Assembly (NCBI GenBank): GCA_026646875.1
Contig: JAPKHL010000013.1
Span: 1-42,251 of the forward strand
Origin: Rhodocyclaceae bacterium
GTDB lineage: Bacteria > Pseudomonadota > Gammaproteobacteria > Burkholderiales > Rhodocyclaceae
Reading direction: 5' to 3'
DNA length: 42,251 nt
Both the position numbers and the translations under genes were made by a program. Below, piece after piece: positions 10,007-18,599 of the stretch; positions within the stretch are counted from its first letter, which is position 1; each line of letters starts with the position of its first letter. Below the pieces are notes generated by a model. The model ran no database searches and was not told where the DNA came from. It saw nothing but the letters and a program-made list of their open reading frames with translations.

Positions 10007-11080
10007 TTACTTCGGACGCGAGCCGGTCGGAAAGGGCCAGGCGCCGGTCGGATTGAGCGCCGACTTGAGTCCGGGCGTCGCTGCCGTCGACGGCATCGGC
10101 GCGGGTTCCGGCGTAGCCGGAGCGGCTGCCGCCGCAGGCGCGGACACCGCGGGCGCCGCTACCGGAGCCTTCTTTGCCGCAGGCTTGACGGTGGTCTTCT
10201 TCTCCGCCGGCTTCGCGGCAGCCTTCTTCTCTGCGGGCTTCGCGGCTGCTTTCGTCGCCGGTTTTGCGGCAGCCTTGCTTGCCGCCGGCTTGGCCGCCGA
10301 TTTTTCCGCGGCCTTCTTTGCCACCGGCTTGGCGGGCGCCGCCTTCTTCGCTGCGGGTTTCGCCGCAGCCGCCTTGGCCACAGGCTTCGCGGCGGGCTTT
10401 GCCGCTGCGGCCTTGGTCGCGGGCTTGGCGGCGGCCTTCGCTACCGGCTTGGCAGCGGCCTTTGCAGCAGCCTTGGCGGCTGGCTTGACAGCAACTTTCT
10501 TCGCAGCCGCTGCCTTGGGTGCTGCCTTGGGTGCTGCCTTGGGTGCTGCCTTGGGTGCTGCCTTGGCTGCTGCCTTGGCTGCTGCCTTGGCTGCAGTTTT
10601 CTTCGCCGCAGGCTTGGCGGCTGCTTTTGCGACCGGTTTTGCTGCCGTTTTTGCTGCCGTCTTGGTGGCCGGTTTCACGGCGGCCTTCTTCGCGGCCGGC
10701 TTGGCTGCTGCCTTGACGGCGCTCTTTGCCGGCGATTTCTTGGCCACGGCCTTCGTTGCAGCCTTTGCTGCCGGCTTGGCAGGAGCCTTGGCGGCAGTCT
10801 TCGTCGCGACCTTCTTTGCGGCAGGCTTGGCCGCCGCGGTCTTGGCCGCGGACTTGGCGGCGGTCTTCGCTACCGGCTTGGCGGCAGGCTTGGCCGAGGT
10901 CTTCTTCGCTGCCGCTTTCGCCGCCGGCTTCGCCGGTGCCTTTGCCGCAACCTTCTTGGCCGCCGCAGGCTTGGCGGCAGCAGCCTTCTTGGCCGGCGCC
11001 GGTTTTGCCGCAACCTTCACGGCCGCCTTCTTCGCTGCGGGTTTCTCCTCCGCCTTGGCCTTCTTTGCGCTTGTTGCCAT
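10007..11080 (-). CDS. Histone H1-like Lys/Ala/Pro-rich DNA-binding protein (AlgP/HctB type)
   Basis: The 357-residue protein is made almost entirely of lysine, alanine and proline in AAKPAAKK-type repeats, like bacterial H1-like proteins such as AlgP and the C-terminal domain of eukaryotic H1. These bind DNA through charge and are thought to affect nucleoid structure. Residues about 1-310 are the repeat domain. The last 45 or so turn acid-poor and Pro/Ala/Thr-rich and end in ALNPTGAWPFPTGSRPK, which is not repetitive. The ATG at 11080 has a near-perfect AAAGGAGGT 5 bases upstream, so translation should be strong. The gene sits behind a roughly 400-base leader and a promoter with NrdR-like boxes. 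A 7-unit 12-bp tandem repeat lies inside it. A globular domain is not seen. Confidence 0.88.
   Translation of the reverse strand: MATSAKKAKAEEKPAAKKAAVKVAAKPAPAKKAAAAKPAAAKKVAAKAPAKPAAKAAAKKTSAKPAAKPVAKTAAKSAAKTAAAKPAAKKVATKTAAKAPAKPAAKAATKAVAKKSPAKSAVKAAAKPAAKKAAVKPATKTAAKTAAKPVAKAAAKPAAKKTAAKAAAKAAAKAAPKAAPKAAPKAAPKAAAAKKVAVKPAAKAAAKAAAKPVAKAAAKPATKAAAAKPAAKPVAKAAAAKPAAKKAAPAKPVAKKAAEKSAAKPAASKAAAKPATKAAAKPAEKKAAAKPAEKKTTVKPAAKKAPVAAPAVSAPAAAAAPATPEPAPMPSTAATPGLKSALNPTGAWPFPTGSRPK
10511..10594 (-). repeat. Seven 12-bp tandem repeats inside the H1-like gene
   Basis: On the plus strand there are four exact copies of TGCCTTGGGTGC (10511-10558) followed by three exact copies of TGCCTTGGCTGC (10559-10594). 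On the coding strand these give APKA-type then AAKA-type tetrapeptides. The period is a multiple of three, so slippage would change protein length without breaking the frame. Confidence 0.95.
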
Positions 11081-11500
11081 GTTTACCTCCTTTAAGGATT
11101 CGAGGAACGGTTCTGACGAGCACTTGCAAAAACACGGTCCCTGCATGCGCAGGCAGACCATCCAATGCACACGTCATCGCGACGTGCCGATTGAATTCCG
11201 GGGACGCCGAGGGCGTCCGGGAGGAAACAGCCCACGACCGCGCTGGCCGTCATCGATGCGGCGGGCGCGGAAACGCGAGGAAAGGAAAGCGAGGGAAGGG
11301 CAGGAGCCGCGGCGAGGAGAAAGGCTGAAGCGGAGACGGGCGGGCGGCGCGAAGGGAGGGTCGCGCCGATGCCGGACAAGCTGTCGGGTTGATTCGATCT
11401 CGTGCGTCTGCCCATCGCTGTTCGCATCCAGGTCGCTCCGGCGAGGACGCCGGAGCCGTCGGAGGACACCTACTAGATGTTGTGTCTCCCCGGCCTCGTG
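11081..11500 (-). other. Long non-coding leader of the H1-like gene
   Basis: About 400 bases separate the best promoter (near 11510-11535) from the H1-like ATG. I see no conserved protein in it on the minus strand: the open frame there (about 11092-11469) has no recognisable motif. A small hairpin, GGACGCC/GGCGTCC, lies at about 11202-11218. No known riboswitch shape was recognised. The stretch between the hairpin and the promoter is purine-rich on the plus strand (about 11270-11345). Confidence 0.5.
11471..11485 (-). promoter_or_regulatory. NrdR-like box 1 (downstream of the promoter)
   Basis: On the plus strand CTAGATGTTGTGT (11473-11485) matches the core of the published NrdR consensus (C-w-A-t-A-T-a-T-w-G-t-g-t) at all but two weakly conserved positions. 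It lies 31 bases from the second box, the three-helical-turn spacing known for NrdR box pairs. Confidence 0.65.
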
Positions 11501-11501
11501 C

Positions 11502-11516
11502 GACTAATTCTAGTAG
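11502..11516 (-). promoter_or_regulatory. NrdR-like box 2 (overlaps the -10 element)
   Basis: CTAATTCTAGTAG (11504-11516) aligns to the same NrdR core with a weaker end. Its left edge is exactly 31 bases from that of box 1. It overlaps the TAGAAT -10 hexamer of the minus-strand promoter, so a bound repressor would block RNA polymerase. Confidence 0.6.
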
Positions 11517-11535
11517 CCGTCACCCCCCGACGCAA
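11507..11535 (-). promoter_or_regulatory. Sigma-70 promoter reading toward the H1-like gene
   Basis: On the minus strand TTGCGT (11530-11535) and TAGAAT (11507-11512) are separated by exactly 17 bases (11513-11529). Transcription would start near 11500 and run leftward through the leader into the H1-like gene. Confidence 0.7.
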
Positions 11536-11573
11536 GAATTATGTCATGGCAATCAGCGACCCCGCCCGCCGCC

Positions 11574-11596
11574 GTGTCGCGCATGCGACACTTTTT
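11574..11596 (+). terminator. Plus-strand intrinsic terminator with no obvious gene
   Basis: A perfect 7-bp stem GTGTCGC/GCGACAC with loop GCAT is followed on the plus strand by T5 (11592-11596). No plus-strand gene ends here. For the minus-strand ampD transcript it is a hairpin just after the stop codon, without a U-tract, and could still mark that 3' end. Confidence 0.5.
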
Positions 11597-11599
11597 GCC

Positions 11600-12172
11600 T
11601 CAGCGCAGGGCCAGTCCAGGCAAGGGTTTCAGACGGGTCCAGTCGAAATGCGGGCCGGGATCGGTCTTGCGACCGGGTGCGACGTCGGCGTGCGCGGCGA
11701 GCGAGCGCACGGGATAAGCAGCGTGCAGGGCCGCCAGCAGCGCGTCGAGCCGGTGGTACTGTGCATCCTCGAAGCCCTGCTCGTCACAGCCTTCCAGCTC
11801 GATGCCGATGGAAAAATCGTTGCAGCGCGAACGGCCCTGCCAGAATGAAACACCGGCATGCCAGGCCCGCTGCTCGCAGGAAACGAACTGGATCAGATCG
11901 CCGTCGCGCCGGATCAGGAAATGGGCGGAAACCCGCAAGCCGGCGATCTCCGCAAAGAAGGGATGCGCACGCGAATCAAGGGTGTTGGTGAATAGTCGCT
12001 CGATGTCATCGCCGCCGAAGCAGCCGGGTGGCAGACTGATGGCATGCAGGACGATCAGGGTGGGCACGCAGCCCTCGGGACGCGCATCGAAGTTCGGCGA
12101 AGGGATGCGTCGGGCCATGTCCAGCCAGCCTTCGGAAAACATCATCGCCGGAACGGATGGAGGACGGCTCAT
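11600..12172 (-). CDS. ampD: 1,6-anhydro-N-acetylmuramyl-L-alanine amidase AmpD
   Basis: The 190-residue protein is the cytoplasmic zinc amidase that removes the peptide from anhydro-muropeptides in murein recycling and so keeps AmpR-type beta-lactamase induction low. It follows E. coli AmpD closely: GWLDMARRIPSPNFDARP near the start, HPFFAEIAGLRVSAHFLIRRDG, RAWHAGVS and CNDFSIGIELEG. The expected zinc ligands are His43 (VLHAISLPPG), His161 and Asp171 (HADVAPGRKTDPG). The ATG at 12172 gives ten extra residues; ATGs at 12145 or 12142 would match the E. coli start better, and none has a clear ribosome site. It lies 47 bases downstream of pilR. Confidence 0.95.
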   Translation of the reverse strand: MSRPPSVPAMMFSEGWLDMARRIPSPNFDARPEGCVPTLIVLHAISLPPGCFGGDDIERLFTNTLDSRAHPFFAEIAGLRVSAHFLIRRDGDLIQFVSCEQRAWHAGVSFWQGRSRCNDFSIGIELEGCDEQGFEDAQYHRLDALLAALHAAYPVRSLAAHADVAPGRKTDPGPHFDWTRLKPLPGLALR

Positions 12173-12219
12173 GTCGTGAAAACCGGCTCGCCCTGCTGGC
12201 AATGCAGTCGCCCGGCGAC

Positions 12220-13613
<1,394 letters not shown>

Positions 13614-13623
<10 letters not shown>

Positions 13624-15203
13624 CCCTGCGACCTCCCCGTGATGCGGAAATGCGCGCCCGGCGCGTTGTCCAGCAGATCGAGCCGCGCCTCGTTGGCCTC
13701 GCACAGCTCGCGCGCGATGAACAGGCCGAGGCCGGTCCCCTTGCCATGGGTCGTGAAGAAGGGCTCGAAAACCTGCTCGCGCAAGGCTTCCGGCACGCCC
13801 TCGCCATCATCGCGCACGTGCAATTCTACCTGAGCGGGTCCGCCGGTCACGGCCAGCGTGACACTGCCGGCGCACCGCCGCGAATGGCGGACGGCATTGC
13901 CAAGCAGGTTCCACAGCACCTGGTGGAAATGGGCGCGGTCGAAGCACAGCACCGTCGACGGCGGACAATCGACCCGGATCACGTCGCCCGCCAGCGACTC
14001 GCGCGCGGCGAACTCCTCGACGAACTGGCGGAGGGTCTCGTCCAGCGAGATCGGTTCCGGGTGGGCCCGGTCGCGCCGGCTCACCTCGAGCACGTCGCGG
14101 ACGATGCGCTCGAGGCGCTGAGCGTTATCGAGCACGATGCGCAGCAGGCGCTCCTGCATGTCGCCGCGCCGCTCCTCGAGCAACAACTCGCCGGCATGGC
14201 TGATCGCCGAGAGGGGGTTGCGGATCTCGTGCGCGATGTTCGCCGTCAGGCGGCCGAGTGCCGCCAGCTTGAGCTGCTGCGCCTGGGCCTGCAGGCGGCC
14301 AAGGTCCTCGAGGAAGACCAGCACATCGCCGCTGGCGCCCCGGACGGCGACAAAGCGGGCCCGCAGCTGCAGGCCGCTGGCCGGCACGCGGGCAATGCAC
14401 GAATCGCTGGCCGGATCGATCAGCCAGGTCCGAAAGCCCTGCAGCAGGGTCGGCGAGGTCGCCGGCAGGGCGGCCTCGTCGCCGCCTCCGAAGCCAAGCA
14501 GACGGGCTGCGCGCGGGTTGTACTGACGAACCTGGCCGGTCTGCGCGAGGACCAGCACGCCATCCTGCATTTCCTCGATCACCCGCTGGCTGACCAGCAT
14601 CTGGTTCTGCAGGTCGATGCCGCGCCGGCGCGCCAGCTCGGCATTGGCGATCACCCGGCTGCCCAGCAGGCGCGCCGAGATGGCGACCGCGAAGAAACCG
14701 GCGCTGAACAGGCCGGCCTGGACGAAGGCGGCCGGGTCGAAGGCACCTTGCAATCCACGCAGCAACTGGGCGAACAGCACGGCCAGGGTCGCCATCGCGG
14801 CGTAGAAGAGAACCATGCGCCCCTGCCCGACCAGGCTGGCGGCCGCCAGCGAGACGAGGATCATCGCCCCCATGCCGCTGCCCAGTCCGCCGCTGACGTG
14901 CATCAGCACGGTCAGTGCGAGGACGTCGACCAGCACGTCGGTGCTCAGCTGGCGGTTGAAATTGCGCCGGTCGCGGTGCGCGGCGATCACCGAGAGCAGG
15001 GTGAACAGCAGGTACAGACTGCTGACGGCCAGGGCGAAATCGTCGCCCCCCGCGAGCTTCGGAACCTCCGGAGAAGCCGGGAAGAACGCCGAGGAGACGA
15101 ACAGCAGCGCGGCAAGGACGAAGCGATAGAGCTTGAAGTAGCGCAGCGACTTCCAGTGCGCCTCGGAACCGCCGCCGACGGTGAAATCGCCCCGGGTCTC
15201 CAT
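13614..15203 (-). CDS. pilS: Sensor histidine kinase PilS
   Basis: The 529-residue inner-membrane kinase has several N-terminal membrane segments (about 25-42, 56-75, 88-103, 111-126, 130-148, 160-180), as in PilS of Pseudomonas, which has six. A PAS-like domain follows (about 205-300, EEMQDGVLVLAQTGQVRQYNPRAARLLG), then HisKA with His325 in ANIAHEIRNPLSAI and a HATPase domain with WNLLGNAVRHS and GTGLGLFIARELCE. In Pseudomonas PilS senses pilin in the membrane; the same role is inferred here. It starts 6 bases after the small zinc-ribbon protein and overlaps pilR. Confidence 0.93.
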
Positions 15204-15209
15204 GCCGGC

Positions 15210-15434
15210 TCAGTGCGACGACGCTTCGTCGGCCTCGCGGTGCGCCGGACAGCAGTAAAAACGCTCGCCGACTTGCAGGCTCTCGCTGAGCGGCTGGTTA
15301 ACCCCGCAATGTGCGCAGGTCACCATCCGCTCGGGCGGACGCGCGGCTGGCGGTGCCGATTTCCTGGCCTGGGCGGCACGCCAGAGCCACCAGACGACAA
15401 GAGCGAAAGCGATCAGGAGCAGGTATTTGAGCAT
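15210..15434 (-). CDS. Small membrane-anchored zinc-ribbon protein (PP0621 type)
   Basis: The 74-residue protein has one N-terminal membrane helix (MLKYLLLIAFALVVWWLWR) and a C-terminal zinc-ribbon-like part with CAHCG near residue 39-43 and CCPAH near 61-65. It resembles the PP0621 family of unknown function, which I recall upstream of pilS in betaproteobacteria. It lies 6 bases before pilS, so it is probably co-transcribed with pilS-pilR. The ATG at 15434 is chosen because it starts directly at the membrane helix; an upstream in-frame ATG would add 14 residues. Confidence 0.8.
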   Translation of the reverse strand: MLKYLLLIAFALVVWWLWRAAQARKSAPPAARPPERMVTCAHCGVNQPLSESLQVGERFYCCPAHREADEASSH

Positions 15435-15490
15435 GGCCTGAGAAAAACGACGAAGGGGGACGCGCCGGGAAAGCACGCGGCATGGCCACG

Positions 15491-15496
15491 ATCATA
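15491..15496 (-). promoter_or_regulatory. Candidate -10 box (TATGAT) for the PP0621-pilS-pilR unit
   Basis: TATGAT on the minus strand, preceded by TTGGG, lies 56 bases before the small protein's ATG in the 123-bp gap after the FmdE-like gene. No strong -35 is seen at 17 bases (TACCGC). Confidence 0.3.
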
Positions 15497-15557
15497 CCCA
15501 AGCGGCCGTAGCGGCGGTACCGCATTTCGCCCCGGATCCGCACGCTGGCCGCATCGA

Positions 15558-16160
15558 TCACGCCAGCGCGACGAGGCGCGGGTCGTCGAAGTGCTCGACC
15601 AGGATGCGCCGCACGCGTTCCTGCCAAAGCGTGGCGAATGCCTGCAACATCTGCGGGTCGCCCTCGCCGGCGAGGATCTGTTGCAGCAGCCCACCCATGC
15701 GCGGATCGGCCGGCACATGCCCGAGCTGCAGCGAGGCGGTGACCGACGCACCGCTGTCGAGGCGGGTGAAACGGATCTCGCCCGGCACATCGGTCTCGAA
15801 AGCCAGCAGGTCGCGCCGCGAGAAGCGTCCGGCGAGCCCCTTGAAGCCGCCGTCGCCCGCGGCGCCGGTGAGCAGGCCGACGACGCCGGCGATCACACCG
15901 GTGACGCCGTTGGCACGCGCATCGCGGAAGTCGACGCGCAGGCCACCCCGCTCGGGCACGGCCTCGCCATACAGTGCGCGCAGCGCACGGCAGGTGAGCA
16001 GGTAGGCGCCGGCCACCGTCGGACAGGAGTGCCCGGCCAGCCGCACCGCGTCGGCATAGCGGTACTCGATCAGCCCGCCCGTCGCCGCCCCGAGGAATTC
16101 GGCCAGGGGATCGCGCAGAACGATGCCCGGCACCGCATCGAAGAAATCGGGAAAACCCAT
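15558..16160 (-). CDS. FmdE-like protein of unknown function
   Basis: The 200-residue protein has the segment LAGHSCPTVAGAYLLTCRALRALYG (about 41-65; His44, Cys46), which resembles the GHxCPG signature of the FmdE family. That family is named for an accessory protein of formylmethanofuran dehydrogenase operons; its role outside methanogens is unknown. Further along are a Gly/Ala-rich GVTGVIAGVVGLLTGAAGDGG stretch and a basic/acidic C-terminus. The ATG at 16160 is 4 bases past the gloA stop with AAGGGTG upstream, so it is co-transcribed with gloA. No metal-transport or formate gene is nearby to suggest a substrate. Confidence 0.6.
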   Translation of the reverse strand: MGFPDFFDAVPGIVLRDPLAEFLGAATGGLIEYRYADAVRLAGHSCPTVAGAYLLTCRALRALYGEAVPERGGLRVDFRDARANGVTGVIAGVVGLLTGAAGDGGFKGLAGRFSRRDLLAFETDVPGEIRFTRLDSGASVTASLQLGHVPADPRMGGLLQQILAGEGDPQMLQAFATLWQERVRRILVEHFDDPRLVALA

Positions 16161-16164
16161 CGCA

Positions 16165-16551
16165 TCACCCTTTCTTCTGGATCAACTCGACCTTGTAGCC
16201 GTCGGGATCCTCGACGAAGGCGATCACCGTGCTGCCATGCTTCATCGGTCCGGCCTCGCGCACCACCTTGCCGCCGCGCGCGCGGATCTGTTCGCAGGCC
16301 GCGTAGGCATCGTCCACCTCGAGCGCGATATGCCCGTAGGCGTTGCCAAGCTCGTAGGCGGGGGTATCCCAGTTGTGCGTCAGCTCGAGCACCGCGCCCT
16401 CGGCCTCGCTCTGGTAGCCGACGAAGGCCAGCGTGAAACGCCCGTCCGGATAGTCCTGGCGGCGCAGCTCGTGCATGCCGAGAACGTCGGTATAGAAGGC
16501 CAGCGAACGGTCGAGATCGCCGACGCGGAGCATGGTGTGCAGGATTCTCAC
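16165..16551 (-). CDS. gloA: Lactoylglutathione lyase (glyoxalase I)
   Basis: The 128-residue protein isomerises the methylglyoxal-glutathione hemithioacetal to S-lactoylglutathione. Its four metal ligands sit at the same positions as in the E. coli nickel enzyme: His5, Glu56, His74 and Glu122. The motifs [26 protein letters not shown]-like [11 protein letters not shown] and [13 protein letters not shown] are standard. The ATG at 16551 has GAGGAGA 6 bases upstream. It starts 10 bases after the YgjP-like gene. Confidence 0.96.
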   Translation of the reverse strand: MRILHTMLRVGDLDRSLAFYTDVLGMHELRRQDYPDGRFTLAFVGYQSEAEGAVLELTHNWDTPAYELGNAYGHIALEVDDAYAACEQIRARGGKVVREAGPMKHGSTVIAFVEDPDGYKVELIQKKG

Positions 16552-16561
16552 GGGATTCTCC

Positions 16562-17314
16562 TCAGATCAGGGGGCACTGCGCGGCGAGCCGCTTGAGCTC
16601 CTCGCGCGCGGCCAGGTAGTCCGGATAGAGCTGGCCGACGATCGACCAGAAGCGCGGACTGTGGTTCATCTCGCGCAGGTGCGCGAGTTCGTGCACGACA
16701 ACGTAATCGATGACGTGCGGCGGAAAGTGGATCAGGCGCCAGTTCAGGCGGATGCCGCTGCGCAGGCTGCAGCTGCCCCAACGGGTGCGGGCGGCGGAAA
16801 GCGCCAGCGGCGGCACGGCGACGCCGAAGCGCGCGGCGTGCCGCGCCAGGCGCTGCGCGAAATCGGCCCGCGCCAGCTCGCGCAGGGTTTTCTCGAGCAC
16901 GCGGGAGGCCTCGGCGGGCGTGCGCAGGCACAGGGTCAGGCTGCGTGCATCGGCGTCGACGACGGCCCGGTTGCCACCGTTCGTCAGCCACAGGGTGTGC
17001 GGCTCGCCGAGAATCGGCACGGTAACGCCATTGGCGATGAGCAACGGCGCAGGACGCCGGCGGCTGCGCCATTCGTCGAGCTTGCCGACAACCCAGTCGC
17101 CATGCCTCAGGAGCAGCGCCTCGACCTCGCGCAGGGAGGCGCGGTGCGGCGCACCGACGCGCAGGCCGCGGTGGTCGATGGACAGGCCGATGGTCCGGCG
17201 TGCAGCGCGGCGCAGAACGTAGGGAACGATGCGGTCGCCGAGTGCGATCGTACGCGCCGTTTCCTCCGTGGCGTGCGGACGGGGAAAGAAGGGCAGTTCA
17301 GCCTGTCGCGACAT
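16562..17314 (-). CDS. YgjP/DUF45-type zinc metalloprotein
   Basis: The 250-residue protein carries the signature [16 protein letters not shown] (His208-Glu-x-x-His212, third ligand His218), plus RTRWGSCS and [20 protein letters not shown]. This is the YgjP/WLM-related M48-like family. The E. coli member YgjP has been reported to hydrolyse UTP, so calling it a protease is not safe. Its start overlaps the plsC stop by 17 bases, placing it in the gmhB-plsC operon. No signal peptide is seen. Confidence 0.88.
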   Translation of the reverse strand: MSRQAELPFFPRPHATEETARTIALGDRIVPYVLRRAARRTIGLSIDHRGLRVGAPHRASLREVEALLLRHGDWVVGKLDEWRSRRRPAPLLIANGVTVPILGEPHTLWLTNGGNRAVVDADARSLTLCLRTPAEASRVLEKTLRELARADFAQRLARHAARFGVAVPPLALSAARTRWGSCSLRSGIRLNWRLIHFPPHVIDYVVVHELAHLREMNHSPRFWSIVGQLYPDYLAAREELKRLAAQCPLI

Positions 17315-18050
17315 CGGCGGCGGGCACCGAATCGGGATAGCGGTGCGGCGAGATACGATGCATCTCCGCCTCGATCCAGGCCTCGACGAGCATGTTGATC
17401 TCGGCCTCGGACTTGCCGACGGAATCGATCGCCGGGCCGATGCTCACGGTGATCGTGCCGGGGTACTTGAGAAAGGCGTTCTTGCCCCAGATTTCGCCCG
17501 CATCGTGCGCCACCGGCACGACGCGGGCGCCGGTCTGTACCGCGAGGTGGGCGCCGCCCGGCTTGTAGCGACGCTTATGGCCGGGCTCAACCCGCGTCCC
17601 CTCGGGGAAGATGACCACCCAGAAACCGGCCTCGAGCCGGTCGCGCCCCTGGTCGACCACCTGGCGCAACGCATCCTTGCCGGCCTTGCGGTCGATCGAG
17701 ATCATCTTCATCGCGGCCAGCCCCCAGCCGAAGAAGGGAATGGCGAGCAGGGACTTCTTCAGCACGAACACCAGCGGCGGAAAGATTTCCTGCAGCCCGA
17801 CCGTCTCCCACGCCGACTGGTGCTTGGAGAGGATGACCGCCGGCTCGGCCGGGATGTTCTCGCGACCGAGGACGCGGTAGCGGATGCCGAGCACGCGTTC
17901 GCAGAGGAACATGAAGCCGGTGCGCCAGGCGGCGATGATCGCGTAGCGGGCGCGCATCGGGAAGATGGTGGCCAGCGAAACGAGGATGCCGAAGGGAATC
18001 GTCAGCAGCGAGACGAGAATCAGGAAGAGGATGGAGCGCAGGAGGATCAT
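17298..18050 (-). CDS. plsC: 1-acyl-sn-glycerol-3-phosphate acyltransferase
   Basis: The 250-residue membrane enzyme adds the second acyl chain to lysophosphatidic acid. It has an N-terminal hydrophobic stretch (about 4-30), the acyltransferase block with His77 in SKHQSAWE (an HX4E version of the usual HX4D) and the substrate-binding FPEGTR (148-153). The final block is VPVAHDAGEIW. The ATG at 18050 overlaps the gmhB stop as ATGA, so the two are translationally coupled. Confidence 0.93.
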   Translation of the reverse strand: MILLRSILFLILVSLLTIPFGILVSLATIFPMRARYAIIAAWRTGFMFLCERVLGIRYRVLGRENIPAEPAVILSKHQSAWETVGLQEIFPPLVFVLKKSLLAIPFFGWGLAAMKMISIDRKAGKDALRQVVDQGRDRLEAGFWVVIFPEGTRVEPGHKRRYKPGGAHLAVQTGARVVPVAHDAGEIWGKNAFLKYPGTITVSIGPAIDSVGKSEAEINMLVEAWIEAEMHRISPHRYPDSVPAADVATG

Positions 18051-18586
18051 CGTGCAATCAGGATATGGTCGACCGCCGCGGCGAGATCGGGGAACACCTG
18101 GGTGCCGGCCGGCAGCCCGCCCTCGGCGAGGGTCTTCTCGCCCTTGCCGGTGAGCACGAGCAGCGGCCGCCCCCCGACGGCGGCGGCAGCCTGCAGGTCG
18201 CGCAGCGAATCGCCGACCGACGGCACGCCGGCAAGGTCGGCGTTGTAGCAGGCGCCGATGCGTTCGAACATGCCGGGCTTGGGCTTGCGGCAGGCGCACT
18301 TCGAATCGGCGGCGTGCGGGCAGTAGAAAATCGCATCGATGCGGCCGCCAGCGGCCTGCACCGCCCGGTGCATCTTGTCGTGGATCTGGTTCAGCGTGTC
18401 CATGTCGAACAGCCCGCGCCCGACGCCCGACTGGTTGGTCGCGACCACCACGCGGAACCCCGCCTGACAGAGACGGGCGATCGCTTCCAGGCTGCCCGGA
18501 ATCGGCTTCCACTCTGCCGGCGTCTTGATGAACTGCGCCGAATCGAAATTGATCACGCCGTCACGATCGAGAATGACGAGCTTCAT
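18047..18586 (-). CDS. gmhB: D-glycero-beta-D-manno-heptose 1,7-bisphosphate 7-phosphatase
   Basis: The 179-residue HAD-superfamily phosphatase makes heptose-1-phosphate for the LPS inner core. It has the DxD nucleophile motif LDRDGVIN (Asp7/Asp9), the NQSGVGRG motif, the zinc-binding CPH...CACRKPKPGMF segment and GVPSVGDSLRDLQAA. It starts 13 bases after glyS and overlaps plsC. The neighbourhood glyQ-glyS-gmhB-plsC is familiar in betaproteobacteria. Confidence 0.95.
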   Translation of the reverse strand: MKLVILDRDGVINFDSAQFIKTPAEWKPIPGSLEAIARLCQAGFRVVVATNQSGVGRGLFDMDTLNQIHDKMHRAVQAAGGRIDAIFYCPHAADSKCACRKPKPGMFERIGACYNADLAGVPSVGDSLRDLQAAAAVGGRPLLVLTGKGEKTLAEGGLPAGTQVFPDLAAAVDHILIAR

Positions 18587-18599
18587 CGGCGATCCGCCC

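Noticed and set aside
10511-10594. CRISPR-like short repeats
   Set aside because: The units are adjacent with no spacers, are in coding phase, and belong to the H1-like gene.
11092-11469. A 125-codon minus-strand frame in the H1 leader as a remnant of nrdA
   Set aside because: Its translation shows no NrdA motif and has typical non-coding Ser/Ala/Pro composition; loss of nrdAB remains only an inference.
10053-11507. A plus-strand Ala/Phe/Gly-rich open frame that looks like a membrane protein
   Set aside because: It is the antisense of the Lys/Ala repeats of the H1-like gene, which itself has a near-perfect ribosome site.
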